A DNA stretch of 64,000 nucleotides from Bacillus subtilis. Lineage in GTDB: Bacteria; Pseudomonadota; Alphaproteobacteria; Rhizobiales; Rhizobiaceae. Positions 44,809-52,928 of the stretch are shown piece by piece (the stretch's first letter is position 1; every line of letters begins with the position of its first letter). The translations under genes and the position numbers were made by a program. The DNA is taken from assembly GCA_021733665.1 (NCBI GenBank), contig JAHREI010000010.1:1-64000 (forward strand). Direction: 5' to 3'. The notes beneath the pieces were generated by a model, which did not search any database, was not told the DNA's origin, and saw nothing but the letters and a program-made list of their open reading frames with translations.

Positions 44809-46647
44809 TTGAAAAACAGCAAAACATCTAAACTGGCAGGCTGGGCGAGCAGAGTTGTTAAACTCAGCGCGCAGCTGGCTCTTGTTTTCACGGCTGTTAC
44901 AGCTTTCGCACCGTCACAGGCTGCAGCCGAAACCCGTACGTTGAAGCTGCATTTTGTGCATACTGGTGAACGTGCCGAAATTACTTTCAAGAAAAACGGC
45001 AAATATCTGCCGGATGGTTTGAAGAAACTGAATGTCTTCCTGCGTGACTGGCGCCGTAATGAGCCGACCAAGATGGATCCGCGTTTGTTCGATCTGGTTT
45101 GGCAGGTTTATCAGACCGCTGGTGGCCGTGATTATATTACAGTCGTATCCGCTTACCGTTCTCCGGCGACCAACTCTATGCTGCGCTCGCGTACACGCGG
45201 TGTTGCCAAAAGCAGTCAGCATACGCTTGGTAAAGCGATGGACTTTTATATTCCGGGTGTTCCGCTAAAAAAACTGCGTGATACGGCGCTGCGTTATCAG
45301 ATTGGTGGCGTAGGCTATTATCCGACTTCGGGTTCGCCATTCGTGCATCTTGATGTGGGCAGTGTGCGCCATTGGCCGCGCCTGAGCCGCCGCGAGCTGC
45401 TGGCCGTGTTCCCGGATGGTAAGACAATTCACGTTCCGACGGATGGTAAGCCATTGCCGGGTTATCAGCAGGCACTTGCTGCTTATGAAGCGCGTAAGGC
45501 AAATGGCGGTACGATCCAGATGGCTTCTGCCAAGCCGAAGAGCAAATCCTTGTTTGGTATGCTGTTTGGCGGTGGTGCCGATGAAGAAGAAGATAATGGT
45601 GAGAGCACCGGCCGTACTGTGGCCAATGCCCGTCCTGCGCGCAATGCACCTGCAGCAGCTGTGCCCGCCCGTCAGGCTCCGGTTCCTGCCGTACCAAACC
45701 GTGCAACGCAGCCTGAACCTGAGCAGGAAACTGTGATTGCTGCTCTGCCTGCCCGTAATGCGCCATTGCCAATGAATGCGCCGCGTCCTGCTGCCGGAGT
45801 TGAAATGACACCGGATGCAGAAGCAGCGATGGCTTTTGCTGTGCCTTTGCCAACTAAGCGTCCGCAAACGGAAGCAGAGGTGCTGATGGCGATGACACCT
45901 CCGCCACCAAATACGCTGGAAGCGCAGGCTTTTGCTGGTGCCACAGGCGCGCCTTCAGCAGCGGCACAACCAGCCAATGACCAGATTGCTGCATTGGTTG
46001 CTGCGGATACTGGTAATACCAATGCAATGCTGAGCGGTTATGTGCCGGTTCCGGTACAGCGCCCGCAGGCCGCTGGTCAGGCGATCAATACGGTTCTTGC
46101 TTCGGCTGCAATTCCTGCCAGCCGTCCGGAGCCGGTTGCTGAACCGTCAGTGGCTCGTGCAAATGCCGGACAGGATGTCATTGCGGATCTCCTGAGCAAT
46201 AATGAACATGTGGCCGCAATTCCGGCTCCGCAGGCTCCGCGCCCGCAGGCACAGGAACAGCAGGTTGCTATGGTCATGCCGCAGGATGTACGCGGTGGTA
46301 AATCCGGACGCAATCCGGCTGCTAACGCCGAGAGCAATGCTGTAAGCGGTGAAGCTGTGCGCACAACGGCAAAAGCCGGTCGTTCAGACCGTGCGAGTGC
46401 CAAAGCTGCAGCTAATGCTGTTCTCCAGCCTGCTGATGCGGCAACAGATGCGGTAATTTCGAATGAGCCGGTCGCTAAGGTTGTACCAGTATCCAATCCG
46501 GTACTGCGCAATGATGCGATGCGTCAGGCGCCAACCGTTGTTTATACAGCCGGTTTCCAGAAAGACCTTCCTGCCGATAATGCACATCGCTTTACAGGCA
46601 ATGCAGTGACTTTCATTCCTATTGCTAAATTCTCTACAGTGAACTGA
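44809..46647 (+). CDS. DUF882/YcbK-type peptidase M15-like exported protein with long Ala/Pro-rich tail
   Basis: 612 residues. The start is TTG 44809, with TAAGG ~10 bases ahead, giving a signal peptide (~1-40, 'VTAFAPSQAAA-ET'). The DUF882 domain (~45-200) has the LAS-peptidase zinc ligands: 'SSQHTLGKAMDFYIPG' (His and Asp) and 'FVHLDVGSVRHW' (His). The remaining ~370 residues are low-complexity Ala/Pro/Gln/Arg ('PARNAPAAAVPARQAPVPAV'), with motifs such as 'VPLPTKRP' and 'VPVPVQRPQ'. It is probably a periplasmic peptidoglycan endopeptidase or carboxypeptidase. A strong terminator follows. Confidence 0.87.
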   Translation: MKNSKTSKLAGWASRVVKLSAQLALVFTAVTAFAPSQAAAETRTLKLHFVHTGERAEITFKKNGKYLPDGLKKLNVFLRDWRRNEPTKMDPRLFDLVWQVYQTAGGRDYITVVSAYRSPATNSMLRSRTRGVAKSSQHTLGKAMDFYIPGVPLKKLRDTALRYQIGGVGYYPTSGSPFVHLDVGSVRHWPRLSRRELLAVFPDGKTIHVPTDGKPLPGYQQALAAYEARKANGGTIQMASAKPKSKSLFGMLFGGGADEEEDNGESTGRTVANARPARNAPAAAVPARQAPVPAVPNRATQPEPEQETVIAALPARNAPLPMNAPRPAAGVEMTPDAEAAMAFAVPLPTKRPQTEAEVLMAMTPPPPNTLEAQAFAGATGAPSAAAQPANDQIAALVAADTGNTNAMLSGYVPVPVQRPQAAGQAINTVLASAAIPASRPEPVAEPSVARANAGQDVIADLLSNNEHVAAIPAPQAPRPQAQEQQVAMVMPQDVRGGKSGRNPAANAESNAVSGEAVRTTAKAGRSDRASAKAAANAVLQPADAATDAVISNEPVAKVVPVSNPVLRNDAMRQAPTVVYTAGFQKDLPADNAHRFTGNAVTFIPIAKFSTVN

Positions 46648-46665
46648 TCTCTGCAAGGGGATAAC

Positions 46666-46693
46666 AAAAAGGGGGCGAAAGCCCCCTTTTTTA
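46666..46693. terminator. Bidirectional terminator between DUF882 gene and eda
   Basis: AAAAAGGGGGC (46666-46676), GAAA tetraloop and GCCCCCTTTTTT (46681-46692): an 11-bp stem with A/T runs on both sides serving convergent genes. Confidence 0.9.
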
Positions 46694-46715
46694 TGTTCTG
46701 ATTTGAAAAGTAAAT

Positions 46716-47354
46716 TCAGCCTTTAAGTGCTGCCGCCGCTGCTGCAAGTGCGGTAATTTCATCCCACTTGCCATCATTGACCAATTCTTTTGGTGCAATC
46801 CATGAACCGCCGATGCACAGCACATTCGGAAGCTGCAGATAGCTCATTGCATTGCTGAGGCTGATGCCGCCGGTCGGGCAGAAAAATGTGCCTGCAAGCG
46901 GGGAGGACAGGGCTTTGAGATAAGGCGCGCCGCCTGCCTGTTCAGCAGGGAAGAATTTGACATGGGTGTAGCCGCGTTCACGCAAGCTCATTACTTCGCT
47001 GGCGGTGGCGCAACCAGGCAGCAGAGGAATGGTGCTTTGGTCTGCGGCATCCAGTATGGCATCGGTCACACCAGGGCTGACGATGAACTGCGATCCGGCA
47101 CGTACGGCCTGTTCATAGTGTGAAGCATTGAGAATCGTGCCTGCGCCGACAATGGCTTCCGGTACTTCTTCTGCCACGGCACGGATTGCATCAAGCGCAG
47201 CGGCTGTGCGCAGGGTGATTTCGATGGCAGGCAGGCCGCCTTTGGCCAAGGCGCGCGCAAGCGGTACGGCATCTTGTGCTTTTTCGATCAACAGAACCGG
47301 AATGACGGTTTGCCCTGTCATGACAGGAATAAGCTTTTCAGTTTTCTGCGACAT
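46716..47354 (-). CDS. eda: KDPG/KHG aldolase
   Basis: Cleaves 2-keto-3-deoxy-6-phosphogluconate to pyruvate and glyceraldehyde-3-phosphate (Entner-Doudoroff). 212 residues, TIM barrel. The conserved Glu is in 'LPAIEITLRT' (~46), 'AIVGAGTILN' (~69) precedes the Schiff-base Lys in 'THVKFFPAEQAGG' (~133), and phosphate-binding 'CPTGGISLSNAMSYL' (~160) follows. The GAGGGTGAG site sits just before the ATG. edd is not in the window. The muramidase gene upstream, ~50 bp away, is unrelated by function. Confidence 0.94.
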   Translation of the reverse strand: MSQKTEKLIPVMTGQTVIPVLLIEKAQDAVPLARALAKGGLPAIEITLRTAAALDAIRAVAEEVPEAIVGAGTILNASHYEQAVRAGSQFIVSPGVTDAILDAADQSTIPLLPGCATASEVMSLRERGYTHVKFFPAEQAGGAPYLKALSSPLAGTFFCPTGGISLSNAMSYLQLPNVLCIGGSWIAPKELVNDGKWDEITALAAAAAALKG

Positions 47355-47406
47355 CTCACCCTCACGATTGTTTTATAATCGATTTAACGGGAGGACGTGC
47401 TTTTGT

Positions 47407-48036
47407 CTATGCTCTTAGCAGGGCAGAGGGAGAGAAGGGCGGAAACAATGGCTGATAAAGCGCATAGGCCTGCGCGAGTTTGCGGTCATATTGATTTTTC
47501 GCATAAAGCGGGCCGTTATAATTATAGGCGATTTTCTGCCACTCGTGATTATTCAGCGCGTCGCGTAGATTGCTGTAGATGAGGAAGCGGCTCATCAGTT
47601 CAATTTGCTGCTGGACAGAACTGCACACAGTATCAACCATGTCGCTGACTGAGGCGTAGCCCAGCCAGTGCCAATTAGCACCCATCACTTGCCCGATACC
47701 CCAGGAGGTGGATTCATAAGCGGCATCGCGGTTAATTTGCGTGGCTTGCTGTAAGAGCTTCCAGCGTGCAGCTTGCGTTGCAGGATTGCGAATGGCTCCG
47801 ACCTTGGGGGAGGAGAGTTTTAACGCTCTCGCTTGCGCCTGATCTGCTGGGCTGAGACGCTTGTCAAAATAATGACCTTCAAAACGGATCAGGGGTTCGT
47901 CACGGCGATTGATGCGGGTTGTAGTTATCCCGCCGCTTTCTGTCTGGGCAATGGCGGCGAGTGCTGCGGGATCGAGATTATGCTCATGCCCTGCCTTGAG
48001 AAACAGCTCTCTGATATCTGCATTAAACATCGCCAT
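47407..48036 (-). CDS. N-acetylmuramidase-domain protein (PF11860-like)
   Basis: 209-residue single-domain muramidase related to phage endolysins, with no signal peptide. Seen: 'IAQTESGG' (~29) with the likely catalytic Glu, 'PLIRFEGHYFDKRL' (~48), 'ESTSWGIGQVMGANWHWLGY' (~108) and 'YNYNGPLYAKNQYDRKLAQAY' (~172), as in the family. AGGAG precedes the ATG. There are no phage genes nearby, so this is either a domesticated endolysin or a cell-wall remodelling enzyme needing another export route. The neighbours eda and trhO give no functional clue. Confidence 0.82.
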   Translation of the reverse strand: MAMFNADIRELFLKAGHEHNLDPAALAAIAQTESGGITTTRINRRDEPLIRFEGHYFDKRLSPADQAQARALKLSSPKVGAIRNPATQAARWKLLQQATQINRDAAYESTSWGIGQVMGANWHWLGYASVSDMVDTVCSSVQQQIELMSRFLIYSNLRDALNNHEWQKIAYNYNGPLYAKNQYDRKLAQAYALYQPLFPPFSPSALLRA

Positions 48037-48186
48037 ATCTCCTGAAACAAAACCACTGTGAATTTGCCATGGCCGCTCAGGGCGGGGATAGATATCTCTT
48101 GTGCAGGCAAAATCCGGTCATGATCTTGAAATCAGCTTAAAGCGGGTTTAGAGCACACAAAGACAAATTCGTTTGTTTTCGGCTGT

Positions 48187-48209
48187 CTGACAAGTTTCGA
48201 AATTGTCAG
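48187..48209. promoter_or_regulatory. Inverted repeat upstream of trhO
   Basis: CTGACAA (48187-48193) and TTGTCAG (48203-48209) flank GTTTCGAAA, ~55 bp before the trhO start. It may be an operator; no regulator is suggested. Confidence 0.25.
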
Positions 48210-48262
48210 GCGGAATATCACGGCAGCGCCTTTGCGAGGCGACCAGCTATTGAGGTATATTT

Positions 48263-49186
48263 ATGTGTGAAGCACGTTTCACTGTTGCTGCGCTTTATTG
48301 TTTTGCGCGTTTTCCGGATTTTGAAGCCTATCAGGCTCCGCTGACTGAACTTTGTGACCAGAATGGTATCAAAGGAACTTTGCTGCTGGCTGCAGAAGGT
48401 CTGAACGGCACTGTTGCCGGAACCCAGTCCGGCATTGCTACGTTGATTGCTTTCATCGAGGCTATTCCTGCCTTGCGTGAGCAGAATATTGAACTGAAAT
48501 ATTCAACAGCTAGCCAGATGCCGTTCAACCGCATGAAAGTCCGTCTCAAGAAAGAGATCGTGACGATGGGTGTGGAAGGTATTGATCCGCTGCAGAGCGT
48601 CGGAACCTATGTGCAGCCGGAAGAGTGGAATGCGCTGATTGATGATGAGAATACTATTCTTATCGATACACGGAACGACTATGAATATGCCATCGGCACT
48701 TTCAAAGGTGCAATTGACCCGAAGACCAAGACATTCCGTGAATTCCCGCAATGGGTTGAAGATCATCGCGGTGATCTCGAAGGCAAGAAAATCGCCATGT
48801 TCTGCACCGGTGGTATCCGCTGCGAAAAGGCCACGGCTTTCGTGAAGGGTTTAGGCTTTGATGATGTGTATCACCTTAAAGGCGGTATTCTGAAATATCT
48901 CGAAGATATGCCTGCGGAAGACACACGCTGGGAAGGCGAATGCTTCGTGTTTGATGAGCGCGTTTCTGTTGGTCATGGTCTGGTGGAAGGTGATGTGCAG
49001 CTGTGCCGTGCCTGCCGCAATCCGGTGACTCCGGAAGGCAAATTGTCTCAGTTTTACGAAGAAGGTATTTCCTGCGACAGCTGCTACCATGAGCGCAGCG
49101 ATGCTGACCGCGCCCGCTATGCCGAGCGCCAGCGTCAGGTATTGCTGGCGAAAGAGCGTGGTGCCAAACAGCATATCGGTGACTGA
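48263..49186 (+). CDS. trhO: tRNA uridine(34) hydroxylase TrhO (rhodanese-like)
   Basis: Oxygen-dependent formation of 5-hydroxyuridine at tRNA position 34. 307 residues. The N-terminal acylphosphatase-like domain ('[16 protein letters not shown]', ~38) is followed by a rhodanese domain (~125-225) with catalytic Cys in '[15 protein letters not shown]' (~181). A Cys-rich tail follows ('LCRACRNPV' ... 'CDSCYHERS', ~250-275) and may hold zinc. GAGG precedes the ATG. The sequence fits the YceA/TrhO family over its full length. Confidence 0.93.
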   Translation: MCEARFTVAALYCFARFPDFEAYQAPLTELCDQNGIKGTLLLAAEGLNGTVAGTQSGIATLIAFIEAIPALREQNIELKYSTASQMPFNRMKVRLKKEIVTMGVEGIDPLQSVGTYVQPEEWNALIDDENTILIDTRNDYEYAIGTFKGAIDPKTKTFREFPQWVEDHRGDLEGKKIAMFCTGGIRCEKATAFVKGLGFDDVYHLKGGILKYLEDMPAEDTRWEGECFVFDERVSVGHGLVEGDVQLCRACRNPVTPEGKLSQFYEEGISCDSCYHERSDADRARYAERQRQVLLAKERGAKQHIGD

Positions 49187-49212
49187 TTTCACTCAGAGCA
49201 TCGTTTTTTATC

Positions 49213-49242
49213 AAAGGCTCTCCCTCCGGAGGGCCTTTTTTA
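49213..49242 (+). terminator. Terminator after trhO
   Basis: AAAGGC ... CCCT / AGGG ... CCTT hairpin centred on CCGG, followed by TTTTT. It separates trhO from modA. Confidence 0.78.
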
Positions 49243-49266
49243 TTGCTTGATGCATGGGATAGGACA

Positions 49267-49290
49267 CGTTATGCATGAAGAAATATAATG
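49267..49290. promoter_or_regulatory. ModE-box-like inverted repeat upstream of modA
   Basis: CGTTATGCA (49267-49275), six bases, then AATATAATG (49282-49290). It has the CGTTATATA-N6-TATATAACG architecture of molybdate boxes with four mismatches, 22 bp before modA. ModE-molybdate would repress the operon. No modE gene is in the window. Confidence 0.4.
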
Positions 49291-49312
49291 ATTGAAAATA
49301 TTGAGGGATGTC

Positions 49313-50056
49313 ATGATCAGATTTGTTGTTGCGCTTGGCCTGCTGGCCGGTACTGCTTTGCCAACTTTTGCGGCTGAGAAGATTGTTGTTTTCGCTGCGG
49401 CCAGCATGAAAGACGTGATTGATACGGCGGCAGAAAAATTCAAAGCTGAAAACGGCTCGGAAGTGTCCGCGTCCTACGCCTCTTCTTCGGTGCTGGCAAA
49501 GCAGATCGAAGCCGGTGCGCCGGCCGGTATTTTCATCTCAGCGGATCTTGACTGGATGGACTATGTTCAGGAACGCAAGCTGATCGATAATGACAGCCGC
49601 GCTGTGATCGCCGGTAATGCGCTGGTTATCGCCGGTGCCAAAGATGCAAAACCTGCTGAAGCTGCTGAAATTCTGAAAGCCGGTCGTTTCTCGATGGGCG
49701 ACCCTTCCAATGTGCCTGCCGGTAAATACGGCAAGGCTGCTCTGGAAAAGCTCGGTATCTGGGGTGATGTTTCTGCCAATGCTGTTTTTGCGGAAAATGT
49801 GCGTGTTGCGCTGCAATATGTTTCCCGTGGCGAAGTGAATGCCGGTATTGTCTATGCGTCTGACCGTGCACAGGTGCCGGAACTGACAGAAGTTTACCGC
49901 TTCCCTGCATCCAGCCACGCGCCAATCCTGTATCCTGCAGCGCTGGTCGGCACACCGGACGAAAATGCGAAAGCCTTTTTGGCGTTCCTGCGCAGTGATG
50001 CCGGGCAGGCAATCATTGCCGATAAAGGTTTTGTGCCTGCGGCTGATGCGAAATAA
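49313..50056 (+). CDS. modA: Molybdate-binding periplasmic protein
   Basis: Captures molybdate/tungstate for ModBC. 247 residues from the ATG at 49313 (GAGGGA ahead) with a signal peptide ending 'LPTFAAEKI'. Seen: 'VFAAASMKDVID' and 'YASSSVLAKQIEAGAPAGIFISAD', which supply oxyanion-binding Ser residues, plus 'NVPAGKYGKAALE' and 'VNAGIVYASDR', all family landmarks. An upstream TTG (49292) in frame lacks a better site. modB follows in 12 bp. Confidence 0.96.
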   Translation: MIRFVVALGLLAGTALPTFAAEKIVVFAAASMKDVIDTAAEKFKAENGSEVSASYASSSVLAKQIEAGAPAGIFISADLDWMDYVQERKLIDNDSRAVIAGNALVIAGAKDAKPAEAAEILKAGRFSMGDPSNVPAGKYGKAALEKLGIWGDVSANAVFAENVRVALQYVSRGEVNAGIVYASDRAQVPELTEVYRFPASSHAPILYPAALVGTPDENAKAFLAFLRSDAGQAIIADKGFVPAADAK

Positions 50057-50068
50057 AGCATTGGTTTG

Positions 50069-50752
50069 ATGATGGTTACGCCGGAAATGGAAATCATCGC
50101 TTTGTCTCTGAGAATAGCAGGCATTGCTATTCTCGGGGCACTCCCGGTTGCTTTTGGTTTTGCGTGGATATTGGCGCGCTATGATTTCCCCGGCAAAAGC
50201 CTGTTGCAGGCGGTGCTGACCATGCCTTTGGTCTTGCCGCCTGTGGTGACCGGTTATTTCCTGCTGGTGCTGTTTGGTGCGCGTGGCGCTATCGGCAGTC
50301 TGTTGCTGGAGTGGTTCGGTTTCAGCTTTGCTTTCCGCTGGACCGGCGCAGCCCTTGCGGCCGGTGTGATGGCCTTGCCATTGCTGATCCGTCCGATGCG
50401 ACTGGCGATTGAAAATATTGACAAGGGCTTAGAAGAAGCTGCCCGCACGCTCGGTGCAGGCCGCATCAAAGCCTTTATGACAGTGACATTGCCTTTGCTG
50501 ATGCCCGGTATTATTGCCGGTAGCGTGCTGGGCTTTGCCAAAGCACTGGGCGAATTCGGTGCCACCATTACCTTCGTTTCCAATATTCCGGGTGAGACCC
50601 AAACACTGTCCCTGGCGATTTATGCGCTGATGCAGAGCCCGAGTGGTGATGCCGCTGCACTGAAGCTTATTCTGGTCTCCGTGGTGCTATCAGTATTGGC
50701 TGTGGTGTTGTCTGAATGGTTGCAACGCCGTCTCAGCAGAGGAGGGAAATAA
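50069..50752 (+). CDS. modB: Molybdate ABC transporter permease
   Basis: Inner-membrane permease, 227 residues, about five membrane spans, with the coupling EAA loop 'EEAARTLGAGRIKAFMTVTLPLLMPGI' (first 20 shown at ~128). ATGs at 50069 and 50072 are both possible. The gene ends in TAATG overlapping the modC start, so translation is coupled. Confidence 0.95.
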   Translation: MMVTPEMEIIALSLRIAGIAILGALPVAFGFAWILARYDFPGKSLLQAVLTMPLVLPPVVTGYFLLVLFGARGAIGSLLLEWFGFSFAFRWTGAALAAGVMALPLLIRPMRLAIENIDKGLEEAARTLGAGRIKAFMTVTLPLLMPGIIAGSVLGFAKALGEFGATITFVSNIPGETQTLSLAIYALMQSPSGDAAALKLILVSVVLSVLAVVLSEWLQRRLSRGGK

Positions 50753-51873
50753 TGTCGAAATTCTCCTCCAATGCGCTTGAACTGAGTGTCAAAGGCGGCA
50801 ATGGCGGCTTTCGCGTTGAAGCGGCCTTCCGTGCGGAAACCGGCGTAACAGCCCTGTTTGGCGCTTCCGGTGCCGGTAAAACCACTTTACTGCGGATGAT
50901 TGCCGGAACCCTGCGGCCTGAAACAGGACGGATTGCAATCGGTAATCTGGTGCTGTTTGACAGTGCCCGGAATATTAATCTGAAACCTGAACAGCGCCAT
51001 ATCGGCTATGTCTATCAGGATGCCCGTTTGTTTCCGCATCTCAGTGTTTTGCGCAATCTGACCTATGCGCAATGGGCAGGCAAACGCCAGCCGGAACGCA
51101 AGCTTGAAGAAATCACCGAACTGCTTGGCATCGGAGCATTGTTGCAGCGCAAACCGCATCAGTTGTCCGGTGGTGAGAAGCAGCGTGTTGCCATCGGACG
51201 GGCATTGCTGTCAGCGCCGCGCCTGCTGCTGCTTGATGAACCACTGTCGTCGCTGGATCATGCGCGGCGTCAGGAAATTTTACCCTATCTGGAGCGCTTG
51301 CGTGACGAGAGCGGTTTGCCGATCGTCTTTGTCAGCCATGAAGTGGACGAGGTTGCACGGCTGGCAGATACGCTTGTGCTGCTGGAGCGGGGACGCGTAA
51401 AGGAAAGCGGTTCAGTGTTTGATATTTTCAGCCAGATTGATGGCACAGGCGATACGACAAGCGTGCTGTTGCTGGGCGAAGTAACCCGCAGCGATGATGC
51501 CTATGCGATGGCTGAGATTGCCATTGGCGGGCATTGTTTTCAGCTCACAGATCACGCTTTGCAAACGGGTATGAAGGTGCGGTTGCGCATCCGCTCCCGT
51601 GATGTGTCTTTGTCACGCTATGCGCCAGTTGATATCAGTATCCGTAATATTTTTCCGGTGGTGATTAATTCTATTCTGACTGATGACGGGCCTTTTGCGG
51701 AACTCAATCTTCAATTAGGCGATGTGCAGTTGCTGTCGCGCATTTCCCGCAAATCTGTGCAGGATCTCAATCTGCAAAAAGGGGAGCAGATTTTTGCGCT
51801 TATCAAAGCAGTGTCGATAGATCGCAGCGCTGCACGCTTACAGCAAAATGAAATCAGTTTGCAAATGTCATAA
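50752..51873 (+). CDS. modC: Molybdate ABC transporter ATP-binding protein
   Basis: 373 residues. Walker A 'GASGAGKTTLL' (~35), Q-loop 'YVYQDARLFPHLSV', signature 'LSGGEKQRVAIG' (~134), Walker B 'LLLLDEPLSSLD' (~155), H-loop 'FVSHEVDE'. The C-terminal TOBE/MOP-like domain (~285-365) can bind molybdate and adjust transport. Its ATG (50752) overlaps the modB stop, with GGAGGG at 50741-50746. The frame opens upstream within modB but that is not used. Confidence 0.96.
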   Translation: MSKFSSNALELSVKGGNGGFRVEAAFRAETGVTALFGASGAGKTTLLRMIAGTLRPETGRIAIGNLVLFDSARNINLKPEQRHIGYVYQDARLFPHLSVLRNLTYAQWAGKRQPERKLEEITELLGIGALLQRKPHQLSGGEKQRVAIGRALLSAPRLLLLDEPLSSLDHARRQEILPYLERLRDESGLPIVFVSHEVDEVARLADTLVLLERGRVKESGSVFDIFSQIDGTGDTTSVLLLGEVTRSDDAYAMAEIAIGGHCFQLTDHALQTGMKVRLRIRSRDVSLSRYAPVDISIRNIFPVVINSILTDDGPFAELNLQLGDVQLLSRISRKSVQDLNLQKGEQIFALIKAVSIDRSAARLQQNEISLQMS

Positions 51874-51879
51874 AGTATG

Positions 51880-51910
51880 ATCATTTCTCCCTGAGAATGA
51901 GGAGAATGAT
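51880..51910 (+). promoter_or_regulatory. Hairpin sequestering the ribosome-binding site of the GNAT gene
   Basis: ATCATT-T-CTCC (51880-51890) pairs with GGAG-AATGAT (51901-51910), leaving one bulged T and a 10-nt loop. The GGAG is the Shine-Dalgarno site of the start at 51912. It could limit translation of the downstream gene. Confidence 0.4.
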
Positions 51911-51911
51911 T

Positions 51912-52583
51912 ATGCAGGATTTGTCTGAGTGGACACCACGTCCGTTACCGGAACGCAAAGTTCTTGAAGGGCGCTATGTCCGGCTGGAACCGCTTGATGT
52001 GGATAAACACGGGCAAGGTCTGTTTGAGGCGTCCAGTGTTGAAGATGCGGACAGCCGCTTTACATGGTTGTTTGATACTGTTCCTGCAACATTGGAAGAT
52101 ATGCGCCCGTGGCTTGAGAAATCAGCAGCGAGCCAGACAACCCTGTTTTATGCGATTATTGACAAGGCTACAGGCAAAATTGCCGGTCGTCAGGCGTTGA
52201 TGCGGATTGATGCGGAAAATGGCAGTATTGAAATCGGCAATATATATTGGGGGCCACTGATCTCCCGCAAGCCGGCAGCAACAGAAGCGCAATATCTGTT
52301 TATGCAATATATCTTCGATGAACTTGGCTATCGCCGTTACGAGTGGAAATGCAACAATGACAATCTGCCGTCAAAGCGTGCCGCAGAGCGTTTCGGCTTC
52401 CAGTTCGAAGGTATTTTCCGCCAGCATCTGATTGTTAAAGGCAAGAACCGCGACACTGCCTGGTATGCTATGATCGACAGTGAGTGGCTGGCTTTGAAGC
52501 AGGCCTATCAAAACTGGTTGTCTCCTGAGAATTTTGATGCGGACGGGCAGCAAATTAAAAAGCTGGAAGCGTTTCGTAATTAG
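51912..52583 (+). CDS. GNAT-family N-acetyltransferase (RimJ/RimL-like)
   Basis: 223 residues from the ATG at 51912 (AGGAG at 51900-51904); ATGs at 51897 and 51906 are too close to, or inside, that site. Acetyltransf_3-type features: 'LEGRYVRLEPLDVDKHGQ' (~16), 'IAGRQALMRIDAENGSIEIG' (~90), 'EAQYLFMQYIFDELGYRRYEWKCNNDN' (first 20 shown, ~122) and 'SKRAAERFGFQFEGIFRQ' (~152). Close relatives are described as acetylating protein N-termini or small molecules; the target here is unknown. Its stop codon TAG is the second to fourth base of repeat copy C. It is 23 bp after modC, but behind a hairpin. Confidence 0.85.
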   Translation: MQDLSEWTPRPLPERKVLEGRYVRLEPLDVDKHGQGLFEASSVEDADSRFTWLFDTVPATLEDMRPWLEKSAASQTTLFYAIIDKATGKIAGRQALMRIDAENGSIEIGNIYWGPLISRKPAATEAQYLFMQYIFDELGYRRYEWKCNNDNLPSKRAAERFGFQFEGIFRQHLIVKGKNRDTAWYAMIDSEWLALKQAYQNWLSPENFDADGQQIKKLEAFRN

Positions 52584-52688
52584 AGCGCCGTGCACCCTCC
52601 TGGGTGCACGAAGGTTTCTCTAACGCTTTATATTTACAGCATAATTTCACCTTAAACTGATAAGGATTTAAAGTGAAATTATGCTGTA
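52580..52688. repeat. Composite palindromic element (copy C plus second hairpin)
   Basis: The 44-bp module is bounded by TTAGAGCG (52580-52587) and CTCTAA (52618-52623) with inner hairpin GTGCACCC-TCCT-GGGTGCAC (52590-52609). It is followed by a 16-bp perfect inverted repeat, TACAGCATAATTTCAC (52635-52650) and GTGAAATTATGCTGTA (52673-52688). The first module supplies the stop codon of the GNAT gene. Relative to copy B it is inverted. Confidence 0.72.
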
Positions 52689-52709
52689 GTCAGGATCGGG
52701 GAGGATCAT

Positions 52710-52928
52710 ATGACAGCGCCGCAACAAAATAACAATGAAACACGCAACTCCGCTATCGCTGCCGCATTGATACTGGTGGTCTTTGGTGCGCTGTTTTACT
52801 TCATGCCGATTATCATGCTGGCCGTCGGGCCTTATAGTCATGTGCTGGCCGCATTGATTGCCATTGTCTTTGTGATGGCGTTTTTCGCAGTGTTTTGGCT
52901 GCGGGCAAAAGCACAGAAAAAACGCTAG
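52710..52928 (+). CDS. Small two-span membrane protein
   Basis: 72 residues, no family recognised. Polar N-terminus 'MTAPQQNNNETRNS', two membrane helices ('AIAAALILVVFGALFYFMPI' and 'VLAALIAIVFVMAFFAVFWL') and a basic end 'RAKAQKKR'. A GGGGAGGA site 6 bases before the ATG is strong. It is bracketed by palindromic repeats, and its TAG stop is part of copy D. Genuine expression is likely from the ribosome-binding site and the clear topology. Confidence 0.72.
   Translation: MTAPQQNNNETRNSAIAAALILVVFGALFYFMPIIMLAVGPYSHVLAALIAIVFVMAFFAVFWLRAKAQKKR

Noticed and set aside
47407-48036. Muramidase gene as evidence of a prophage
   Set aside because: No holin, capsid, integrase or attachment site nearby; neighbours are housekeeping genes.
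48140-48160. Further copy of the 44-bp repeat near TTTAGAGCAC
   Set aside because: No matching CTCTAA end at the right distance, so only a chance partial match.
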